Below, in pieces: positions 10,649-21,493 of a stretch of 64,000 bases of DNA (within the stretch, counting starts at the first letter, position 1; every line of letters starts with the position of its first letter). The notes beneath the pieces are model-generated. The model did not search any database, was not told where the DNA came from, and saw nothing but the letters and a program-made list of their open reading frames with translations. A program made the translations under genes and the position numbers. Source of the DNA: Apiosordaria backusii (taxonomy: Eukaryota > Ascomycota > Sordariomycetes > Sordariales > Lasiosphaeriaceae); assembly GCA_030549205.1 (NCBI GenBank), contig JAUKTV010000002.1, positions 3,472,001-3,536,000 of the forward strand. Direction: 5' to 3'.

Positions 10649-12634
10649 TCAGATCTCAATGGTAATACGCCCAACCCCGCGGCTAACGCACGACAACATC
10701 GAAGTGACCTTCTCCTCATCCGTCAGCGCCGTCCCGCGGTGATCTACCCGGCCAGCCTTGAGATCAACCCGACAAGTCTTGCAATTCCCAACACAGCAGC
10801 TCGAGTCCGGCTGGTCGAACTGCTTCTGCAGGACCTCGAGCAGGGTTTCGTCCTCCCCAACTTTGACAACCGCCCCGCCTTTATTCGCCACGACGGCCTC
10901 GAAGGGATCCCCGCTCAGGTCCGCCTCGAAGGCCTCGTAATGCACCTCCTTCTGATCCACGCCAAGCTCTTTGACCTCCTTCTCCGCTTGCTCCATCATC
11001 CTCCTTGGCCCGCAGAAATACAGCTGCGAGTTCCACCCCCTGTTCTCGATGATCTGCCGTATGTCCATCCTCTGCCCGGCAGCCTTGTCGTAGAGTATGA
11101 GTTGTCCTTCCTTCTTGAGCTCCTCAATCCTGTCTTTGAACGGCACATCCTCTGCCGATCTCACAGCGTAATGCAGGACTACGCTGTAATGTATTCTCTT
11201 GTAGAACTCCACCTGGGTTGGTAAGACAAACTTTGTCAGCTTCACTGTGTGCCCAAATCTGCATCTCAAGAAAACACGAATCCTCGAAAGGAACTATCAC
11301 GTACCATGGCCAAAAAAGCCGTAACCCCCACCCCCCCAGCAACAAAAACATGGTGACTCGCCGCCGAGACAGTCGGCACAGCAGCAGTGATCGCGCCGAC
11401 TTGTAGTACATCCCCTACTTTCACCTCGCGGTGCATATACCTACTCCCTCCGCGACTGTTCTCCTCCAAAGCAACAGCAATCTGGAATCTCCCCCTATCC
11501 CCATCCACAATGCTATACGCCCTCACAAGCCCATTCCCAAGTTTGATCTTGGCATGCGCTCCCGGGTTTAACTCCCTCTCCTCCTCCTCATTACTCCTCA
11601 ACACAGCCTCAAGCACAAAAGCCATTATCCTCCCCGTCTGCCTTTCCTTCTCCACCACCCGGTAACTCACCCACTTCTCACGCTTAGTCTTCTTATTAGC
11701 CTTTGCCCTCGCGCGGAGGACCCGCCGGGAGAAGTTGTCTTTGCACTCTGCTCCAAACTCGTTTATTTGGGAGAGCTCGGTGTTGATGGCCAAGTTGTCG
11801 GTTTCCTGGTGGAGGTAGTGCTGGATGCGCTCGATGGTCCAGTTGGGATGGGGGCGGGATGTAAGGGTTAGGGTGTTGCCGGAGGTGACGGGACCGGGGG
11901 ATAACACCCGGAAGTAGAAGCCTGTTCGGTGGGTAAGGTAGGTGAGGGGGGCGAAGGAGGGGAGGTGGAAGCGGTGGTTTAGTTTAAAACTAGATATTAC
12001 ATAACAAATCGTCAGCTTGGGGTAGGGAAAAATAAGGGCAGGGGAGGGGTTGTGGTAGATACCAAGGCTGTCGAGGCAATGAGACTTGAAGAACTGCAGT
12101 CGAGTCTGAGATCTCAAAGATATCACCTATGCAGACATTTCTCTCATTCATGAAGCCTAACACGAGATTTTCGCCGAAGCCGCCGGGACGGAACTTGTCG
12201 GCGGATTGGGGGAATTCGGTTTGCCAGGATTTGTAGTGGGCTGCGCAGTCTACATATCATACATAGTGTACTCATCTCATCAGTCTTAGTTTTACTTATG
12301 AGAGGTGAGGGGGAGTGAAAGGGAACGTACACCCGTGCACAGCCTTATCTACTCCCCCGTGAAACGTAGGGTCTTGCTCGTCCCCCTCCAACCCTAACCT
12401 GGTGATCTGAACAGGGCCAGTTCTCAAGGTTTTGTTGATGCCGGATTTGATTTTTAACGGGGCGAGGGGGGCCATGCGGCCTGTGCGGACTTGGAGGATT
12501 GTATCTGATGTTAGGGGGGCGCGGAGATCAACCTCGCCGTTGGGGTTTAGGGGGGGAGGTGGGGGCTGTTCTCCCATTTTGATGCTGCTGACAGTGCCTA
12601 GTTCAGTTGGGTCAGGTCGAAAAGGTTCATTCAA
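10649..12634 (-). CDS. MOSC domain / ferredoxin-reductase-like / 2Fe-2S ferredoxin fusion protein
   Basis: Four exons, 12634-12331, 12249-12063, 11989-11305 and 11212-10649, all phase-consistent, give 579 residues. Residues about 38-165 are a YiiM-type MOSC domain: GLEGDEQDPTFHGGVDKAVHGYCAAHY, with the Tyr created across intron 1, then GGFGENL and LPRQPCFKLNHRF. A reductase-like part follows, with GGVGVTAFLAM at about 382-392 and CGPRRM at about 459 (NAD-binding). The C-terminus is a plant-type ferredoxin: C531-x4-C536-x2-C539 and C567. By family, such proteins move electrons from NAD(P)H through flavin to the iron-sulfur centre, and MOSC domains relate to molybdenum-cofactor or sulfur-carrying enzymes. 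The substrate is unknown. The start could also be Met at 12577. It is convergent with the MFS gene, 179 bp apart. Confidence 0.88.
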
Positions 12635-15600
12635 TGTTACAAGTGAATGGTGCAGCTCATATGAGAAACCGAAGAGAAAGCTTCGGTGAATAATCTCAGT
12701 GGTGAGTGTGTAAGTGAGTGTTCACGAGTAAGGTGTCGTCGAAGCTCATGCTGTCATAGCTTCACAACCCCACATCCCCTCTTCGGCTCACAACTCAATG
12801 CTATCAAGTCGTATTCCCGAACTGGAGAACCCGAACAACACTGGACAGAAAATTCATTGCTACTTCATGACTAATACTACAGCTCGTATTCACTTATATG
12901 CCTTATTTGTTTGCTTATATGCTTACAACAATCCACGCCCTTTTGTTGACGATCCAGTATGAGCAGTGTGTGATAGTGAGGGGTTGCTTATTCAGACATT
13001 CGAATGATCTCCACACATGTGTTGCTGCAGAGATGGACATGTAACATTGGACAGAAATAGGGGTAAAAGGGGCGAGTTGCTCCACATGTTGAAGTTGGGA
13101 GTGTGGTAGACTGCATGGTAACACAGAGATAATGCATGAGAAAATAGAGTTAGCCAACAGTAGAGGTCAAAACGAAAGGGGGTTGGCTAATAAATCCTTG
13201 ATCACCGAGTGATCAAGAGCTTTGCAGGATGAAGAGTTGCTGCAAACCGGACTTGGCTGCCTCTCACTATCAACCCTTAAAAGAGGGTGCGGCCAGTAAG
13301 GTAGCTAACCCTGACTTGTACGACATGGAATAGCCCGGTGGAGCACAGACCACTTGTGAGTCGTGGATTTGGTGACAATTCCATGTCCATACAAAGCAGT
13401 CGCGCCTACATTGACAGGCCAGGGATGAAAGGCCGTGAAAGACAGAAAGTAGAAAGCTCACTAGATCTTCCCATATCAGCCATGATGGGTAATTGGGTAG
13501 CTATCTTCTATGCTTGGCCAGGTAATAGCAGAGGAGATTTACACACTTGTCGTGTCACTTTGTCAAACCACTGATTCTGGTGTCAGTGTGAGTTTCGAAA
13601 GAGAGTGGATGGCAGAAGCATCGTATATCGTCTCTTGTTCCAAATGGTCAACACACAACTCGAGCCTGGCCTCGAGCATCCGCCGGGATATGGCATACAC
13701 AGCCCCATTCCGTCGTCACCTGACGAATTCCTGACGCACAAGAGGGAATCCTCCCGAGCTGGTCCAGTCTCTTACTTGCAGCAAATCGATGCAGAGATGC
13801 GGCATAATTCCATCCCACACTCGATGACATGTGGCGTTGATACGTAAACGTGGGTAGAGTCTGACGATATCAACCAATGACACATTCTTTGTGGTTTTGC
13901 CCACGTTCCGTACCTCAACCTGGGCCGGTGACCGAAATGGAAGTCGCCAAACTGTCCTCTTCCATCCTTGGTCCGACAATATACTTCTTGACCTAATTGA
14001 GGGTTTCGGGATACCTTGTCATCAGTTCCTCGTGTCCCCACGGACTTCGAAATTCTCTCCTTCTTGAAACGGGCATCTGTCTGACCGCATTTTTGAACGG
14101 GATCCTGCGTTCGGCCGACGGGAATGGTCACACGACAATGTGCTGATTCCGGTCGACTGCTCACTCAGATTCCGGAGTCCCTATCCCCGAGCCGCAGGGC
14201 GGGAGCCCAAGCAAGGCAAGATCGCTCGCCGACATTCCATGTCTGGAAATGGCAAAACACATGTCCCTCACATTGTACCGTGGTTTGAGGCTCTAGGCAA
14301 GGGACCCGGACCGTAGTGCCATCGGAGCGGAGCCAAAGTTCGGCGTGTTTCGGTTCGCCTCTACCCGGAGTCGACAGGGTGATAGCGGGACGTAGGGTTA
14401 CACAATTTCATGTCGGCGTCGTGTCTTGTTCATGGTGTAGAGGTAATGTGGCGGCGGCGAGGCTGTCAACAAACAAATTGTTGAGACTGTCACACTTGAC
14501 AAATTCGAACCGTGGAATGCCGTCGGGACATGTGGGATTCCTCGCGGTCGTTATTGATGGTGAGACGAAAGGAGATTGAAGCCCGGTGAGATACGAGATG
14601 CCACCGCCCAAGACAGCTTGCTTGTGCCAGTTTGGATATGAATTGCCGCACCTTGCCGTGAGGCCTCCCGAGGTTTGCATCTTTGGAGAGCTGATGGTCT
14701 CAGTGACTAGGCTCGATATCACCCTGAAATGAAATATCCTTTGGGTATTGACAGCCGGAGAGGGGAAAAGAAGAGGGGTCGTGAGGAAGCACGGGACTGA
14801 AGCTTCATGTGCCAGCCCAAAACGAGTGTAGAAGGGAGGTTTCCAACGCCCATCACATGACAGCAGAGCCTCATCTCGAAATCAGAATGCCATCTGTGCG
14901 TTCCGTATGTAATGGTGTGTGAGACGGTGCCCAGCCCCGCGAGCTATAATGCCACTTGAATGCTCACAAGGGCCGTCAAGGGTAAGCGGGGTATCAACGA
15001 TTTGCATCATGCGGCTCATTAGCCAGCAAAAATCAAGCCAATAAACGCAGACAATGAGAAAGGGCGTAGGATTGTCACCCAATAGACGCCATCAGAGACT
15101 TTACAGGTGAGAGCCAGCCATCAGAGCCTCAAGTCGCTTGGCTTGCAGTGGACGCCGCCAACTTGACGACCCCACCCAACAAGTGTGATAAGTAATATTC
15201 TGGGCAAACAATTAGCCTTGGAATTGAGGGAGCCGGATACGGAGGCATATACTGTGCCATCAGTGTGTTGGTGGGAGGTTGTTGCAAGTGCTGCACGTCT
15301 GAGTGTTGATGCTCAGAAGATTGAAGTTCAGTGGGGAGGTTTGTGGGGGCCTGCCAGAACCTTGAAAAAGGAGGCTCAAATGATTTACCCCACATAACCT
15401 GAGCGGCCCTCGATTTTTGATTGGTTGGTTTTTGCAACTCTGAACAGGGAGCCATCACCAAACGAGAAGGTTGATGTCACAGATACAACTCATGGAGAAA
15501 TTAACGAGAGACAAACACGGCACATGCGGCTCTATAAAGGTAACATGTACCACCTCACCTCTGGCCAGATTTTGTCCGGTATCACGGGCATCGACGGGAG

Positions 15601-16324
15601 ACAGGGGGGTTTTGGAATGTAGGCCCTTCCCGTAAACATGGACGAGATGGAAGTGGCATCAAGGGAGGAGGAGTATAACGCCGCATCTTGCCCGCCTGAG
15701 TGTTGGAGCTGCGTCCTACACCGTGCATTCCATCATGTTACTCACCTTGTTTTCGTTCAGGGACAGAGCAGAGCCGCATCTGCCGACAAGGGTGGGCAGC
15801 CTCTGCCGAGGGGATCACAATCTCCGAAGCCACATCGAGAGATAGACTTTTTTTCTCCTAAAACCTCACTTTCAAGTTTCTCGTCAATATTGGGAAGCCA
15901 AAGCACCTCATACTCTACACATTCGAATTTGAGAATCAGATGCAACAAAAGAATTACCAGAAGTGGGCATCCATGCAGTCTCATTGCGTGAGCGGGGGCC
16001 TTTGTGCCTCCAACTGCAAGAACTAAGGTAGCTAATAGTAGATGGCGTCTGCCAGCCTCGTCTAGCTTAAGCAGGGGAAGGTATCGAGGTACTTGCCGTT
16101 CCTGGTCTCCCTTTCTTTATAAATGGAATTGACTGCCCAGCTCTTGCCTTGGTTTTGACTCGCAGCAGCAGTCACAATGCGTTAATCCGGAGTTTCGGCA
16201 ACCTTATTCCTTCCTTGTTGCTCTCTGCCACGTCTCGTCTGCCGGGCCTGTCCTCGTCATCACCGTCCCCTGTCCATGGATCTTTCTCGATGGTTGAAAG
16301 CAGTTATTCACATCAAGGTCCAAG
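12635..16324. other. Gene-free 3.7 kb upstream of two divergent genes
   Basis: No ORF here has a recognisable domain or paired splice signals. It contains a perfect 9-bp-arm palindrome at 13197-13217. It is the common 5' region of the MOSC-fusion and F-box genes. Confidence 0.5.
13197..13217. repeat. Perfect inverted repeat, 9-bp arms, 3-base centre
   Basis: CTTGATCAC, spacer CGA, GTGATCAAG. It could be a dimeric factor site or a small hairpin; nothing else decides its role. Confidence 0.9.
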
Positions 16325-18408
16325 GTGATGTCGTTGGTCAAGCTTCCATACGAGCTGGTCTCATTTATTGTTGAGCATCTCGACCTGCTCGATGTTGGCA
16401 ACCTCAGTCTCACCTGCAAGCGGCTGCAGTACCTAACCCTGGAATATTGCATTGCCAAGCGAATCCTCGAGGTAAGTGTTTGCCGTCTGAAGTTCTGTCT
16501 CGGCCGTGATTGGAGAAAATACACGGAAAGATGACGCTGACTGTGGCGTAGACAAAGGCCCCTTACAGCTTGGAGGCAAGCAATGCGAGGCTCACTCGGC
16601 GCTGGCCTCAGGAGTTGCGGAGGATAATCAAGCGACAAGCAGCCATTGCGGGCATCTCACCTTATCTTGTGAGGGTCGTCGCCCACGCTGAAACATGGCT
16701 TTACGAAAACGGCGTTCTGTGCTATATTCGCAAGCGCGAGATGCGAATTCTGGACCTCCACCGTTCGGCAACAGACGAGATTGTCATCAATATTCGAGCC
16801 CTCCTCTACGTGGCCATTGCCGAATCCCGAACCACCCGCAGGTACAAGGTCCGGCTGCTGTACTATGCCCATGACATTGTTTCTTGTTTATACACGCACG
16901 CCAAGCCCAATCATGATCAGGTCAGCTGGCTCCTGGCCTTTAACGTGCGTACTGGACAGCTGGTTACCGTTCGCCAAGTTGCCTCAACCGCCAAGATCTT
17001 TGTGCGCAACGACAACAACTTTCTTTACTATGGGACAAATTCCGAAATCGGCAGAGACCTCTACCGGTACTGGGTCATATATGGATTCGACTTGCGTGCC
17101 CGCAGGTGGCTGAGCGACAAACTCGAGATTCCCGTCGTTATGGGGGTCGATGTGGGCTCAACAGTCTGTTTTGAGATCTTTGATGGTTGGTTTTATGGTA
17201 TCTCAAATCAGGCTGCTTTGGAGGTCGAGGAAATAGACTGGATCTCGCATTACACATGCTTCAGATTTCCAGTCACAAGAGAAGGCTTGAAAAACCCGGA
17301 GACACCAGACCCACCAATCTTCAGAAGGAACCAGCATGAGGGTGTGATAGATGACAGGTGGTACCTCCTCCGCATGTTCAAGGATGAGTCGACGGGCCAG
17401 CTCAAGGTGGTCGAGTCCAGAAAGGAATGGCTTGCAGGACGCATCTGGCCGAGACGCACCTACTACACCACTGCGATCACCTTCCACGACACAACCTCCG
17501 AGGTCGCTGGAGGAATAAACAACCGGATTTCATCATCTGAGACCTCAGGTGCAGTGTCATCAGAAACAATGACTTCCAAAATGCAACATGCTGAGCATAC
17601 GGTGCCACCATCACGAGATCCCCATTTTGTCCATCCGGGAGATGATAACGCCTCATCCCTGATGTTCGCCATCAGCAAGAGCCCTATTCGTTGCTATTAT
17701 TCGGCATGTCAAACGTTTCTGGACATAGTGGACGACCCCGCCTCAACTGATCCGAATGACCAACGAATCCGCATCCGAGGCAGCTCACGACGCCCCAGGG
17801 GTACCTCTGGATTGGAACAGCGGGAACAGCGGCAAGCTTTACCCCTAGCACAGGAATGCGGCCCCCAAGATGCGCTGGATCTGGAAGTGAATGACCTTTA
17901 CAAGCACGGTGATGTCGTTTTCTGGCCCGCCGAAATAGACACCTCAACCCCGGACCCTGGGCTTGTCGATTTACACACGGTGCTTAATCCGGATGGCTTT
18001 CGCGGCAATATTCGAGGTGCCTGGGATGAACGCTCTCTGGTTTATTCCACAGGTAGCGATGCCCCCGGAGGCCTCAACGCTCTCGTGTTTGTCTCCTGGG
18101 ATCCTTCTATTCATCTGGATGGCACCTTATCCTATTCTGACTATCGGGCCTCTGTGGGCGGCCCACCTGTCCGACAAAGCTCAGAAGGGCAGAGCCACGT
18201 CTTTGGGCCGCAGCCAATACCTTACGAGGGCAAAGGGAAGGGTAAGGACCTTTCCTGGCAGCATCCAAGCAAGTCCCCAAGTCCAATCCCACGTGCCGGC
18301 AGTATAGACTCAACATCATCCTCAGAGACAAGCCAGGATAGCCACTGGAAGAAAGTCGAACCTGCCTCGTATCGCCAACTTGGTTCAGGCTTCCACTTTG
18401 CTCGATGA
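16325..18408 (+). CDS. F-box protein
   Basis: Exons 16325-16471 and 16552-18408 (GTAAGT donor, GCTGAC branch, GTAG acceptor) encode 667 residues. The first exon is almost exactly an F-box: MSLVKLPYELVSFIVEHLDL, then VGNLSLTCKRLQYLTLE. It should bind Skp1 and recruit substrates to an SCF ubiquitin ligase. The middle region (about 50-380) alternates beta-like hydrophobic and Trp/Tyr-rich stretches (YYGTNSEIGRDLYRYWVIYGFD, FEIFDGWFYGISNQ) like F-box-associated folds in Sordariomycetes. The last about 200 residues are Ser/Pro-rich and probably disordered. The target is unknown. Such proteins are numerous and fast-evolving in this group. Met 16325 and Met 16328 are equally possible starts. Confidence 0.85.
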
Positions 18409-21400
18409 TTGGAGTGGATAGACCTCAGGCGGATCATCCCTAAACAATTCCCAATTGGCTCGAAAGACTTCTTCTGGTGGCATCGTGGATGCATTGGGGA
18501 CGCAGAGACACGTCGCAATGCATGTGAATGTGGTAAAAGGTGCAATAATTCTACGCACTACATGCATTCTCCTGCCCGGTTGAGGGTGTTGGAGTGAAGT
18601 GCAGAAACACGAGGAATGGAGGATGGGGAAGGAAGGGATGAAAACTATACAAGGACGGGTTGGGGCTTACCCATACGGCAAGGGGCATGACTGGGTTCCT
18701 GCTAATCATCATGCTATACGTTAATACAAAAAGGTTCGACGGTTTTCACTCTTCACCATCTTTTGGAAAGCATACCTGGGGTGGACAAGCAGATGGTACA
18801 CAAGGCTCTGAGGGGCAGTATGTGGAGACAAACTCCAGAAAGCCTCAGTCTGCAACCCGCCGTTTCATTCTGCGAGACGACCCCAATTTAAGGCATGCGA
18901 GTTGGAGGGGTGCCGTTGCCCGACTTGTTAGGCATCGGCTCTTTGAGCCATATTTGTTTTGGCTGCAGAGCATCTTGATGTGCTTCCTGCGTCTGTAACC
19001 CCCTCGAGATGCAGCATCTGCACGGAGCCATTCTCTCCAAGCGAGCAAAGTGCGATTTTCTGTGCGCCTTTCCCGGACCGCTCCCGACCTGTATGACCAA
19101 GGAATATGGCCCCCACTGTTGACTTGTCTCAGACTGCTGTTGTGCAGTCCACTTGGGAGGAAAATGGCAAGATGGTCGGCTGATGCGAGATGCAGAGAGG
19201 TATGCAGCTCACCACGAAGCTATTGACAACTTGAGGGGCTACGGGGATTGGCAACAGTCTGAGGGCTATGGATGGGGTGGGGAGCTGCATTGCTCGCAAT
19301 ATATACCGACCGATTATCACCTGTGGGTGAACTGGGGTCGAGAGCCTTGTGAGGGCTGGTGCAACCATGTTCCGGCTTACGCTACTCAGCCAGCCAGCCA
19401 TACACGAGCTCGGAGATGGGTCCGGCCAAAAAGGGGAAATGGAAATTCGAGGAGAGCTCTGGGCAAACGGCACGCACAAGACCAAGAAGAGAGCATTGGC
19501 ATTCTCAGCTGCCCCGTTTTTCTGGCTGCTCTTCAATTACACAAGCTCGTTCGTCTCACCCAACTCACCAAACTCGATTTCCATCGCCAACTCACCTGCG
19601 AGGCCCATCCCTCTTACTCATGCACCTGGAGGACGAGCAAACCAACTCATGAATCGTGCCATTCAAAGCACACAAAACGAACATGTGTCAAGCCCAGGAG
19701 GGCCGAGAGGGTGGGGGGCTTGAACAGGTGTGCCCTCGGCGTGGGCAAACGATAAGAAATAGTGGGATACGGTGTGGGATATATAATGTAAATGTATACA
19801 TACAGCTTTCAAAGCACACTAGCTGTGTTAGAATCAATAAGCAGGGCAGGAAATAATAAGATGTAGATTCTATTCCCCGAATCATACCTGCGACTTACAT
19901 CCAATCTTGCCTGCATATCAACCCCCACACAAAGGATCCATAGCATGGGGGATAGAATAGCCTCATGCTGTCAGGGAGAAGAAAAAGAAAAGAAAACAAG
20001 CTTAACCCCCATCCTCCCGTCCTTAACCCCATGAGTGTTGTTGAACTCCCGCCGTCGTACATGTGGGGGAGGGATGTGATGTGATGTGATGAGGTGCCAT
20101 GCACTTACATGAGAGACAGGCCACGTGCCAGCCTACCACCAGGAACAGACACGGGAGACCACAGACGGTAGACCGCGAGGGTAAACAGAAGAATATCAAA
20201 TCAAAAGGCCGCGGAATTATTTACTCGTGAGGTGAGTGGCTGGAAGGGGTGCGAACTAGCCGAAGATGGCTCGCCAATGAGGGATAATTATAGGCAAAAA
20301 GCTCTTGGACGGGGACCTATCAAACAAGTACCCCAGCAAAAACACCAAAACAAAGTCCTAGATACTCCATATTCCGTACACACGCTCAGACCCCTCACCG
20401 GGTTGAAAAGAACGAAGCCAATACCAGCAACGTGTCTCAGACAAAAACAGAAACTCATACCCACAAACAACACTTTCCCAAGAAACATAGTACAAACCCC
20501 TTCAGAAGGTGGTCTGAGCAGCACAAATTTGACTCTTGGAAGTCTCGAACCGCGGGATCTTGAATCGCCCCAAAACAAATTTGTCAAGATGGTAGGTACA
20601 TGCGGTCATAAATTTTCCTACCTAAGGAAACCGAACATGTTGAAGATGCTTGATGAAACTACAGACTTAGGAAGCTAGCTTTGACCCTTAATAACCCTAC
20701 AAGAGACAGCAAGCCAATCTCTCTTGGGTGTCGCCATGTTTTGAATATTCCACATCCAATACACCTATGGAAGGGAAATAAAGCGTAGCGCAATACAAGC
20801 CCCACAAAACTGTCGCTAGCGATGTTGATCTGTGGCAGCCAACACACGCAAGGCCAGATTCGAAGTCACTTTTCTAGCAATTTCTATGGCAGGGGTACCT
20901 CTTAGAAGGAATGGCCAGTGCTGCTCGCATTGCTCAACACCACTCCAACCCAGCACTTCTTACCCTCACGTGACTGTATCGGTCGCAAGCAACTAACAAC
21001 GACAGCAATATTACCATTTAAACTTAACTGCAATTAGCTGGCTACTTTAAGAATGACAATTATGACTTAGGTACTTTATTTTATATGGGAAAAGTAGTCT
21101 TTTTCAGGTACTCAGACACTGAGGCAATTTCGATAAAATCCTGTCTTTTATACCCTATTTGGTTAGCAAGTCACACGCTAGGATTTCCAACCCTGGGTAT
21201 AGGTGTACTTTCTTGAATTGACACATAACCACTTGCATGCTAAGAGTACAGAAAAGAACAAGAAGAAGAGAGAAATCCTCCCGGCTGACCAACCCACAGA
21301 AACCAAAAATTCTATGTGGGCAACCATCATCCAAAACCTGCTGCTCCCCATTCAAACTCCTCTTGAAATTTTCAACCTCGAAGGGAGAGAGAGAGGGAGA

Positions 21401-21493
21401 GAGAGAGTGAGTAAAACTACCCAGCAAAAATATCCACCACCCCCTCCCACTTCCCCCTAGCCCTCTCCTCCCAATAGCCCTCCTTCCCCCCCT
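18409..21493. other. Gene-free 3.1 kb between convergent F-box and OSH3 genes
   Basis: Unusually long for a convergent pair. It holds a GATGT-type microsatellite near 20071-20092, an AT-rich stretch at about 20990-21220 and a GA-repeat at 21385-21407. ORFs of up to 200 codons (for example 19153-19755) look random in composition. Confidence 0.5.

Noticed and set aside
19153..19755. 200-codon plus-strand ORF downstream of the F-box gene
   Set aside because: Overlapped by other open frames and random in composition.
20520..20560. Minus-strand GGTTCGAGAC resembling a tRNA B box
   Set aside because: T-stem bases do not pair; no cloverleaf.
20990..21220. AT-rich stretch suggesting a RIP-mutated transposon
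   Set aside because: Too short, with no terminal repeats or protein remnant; kept only as a note on composition.
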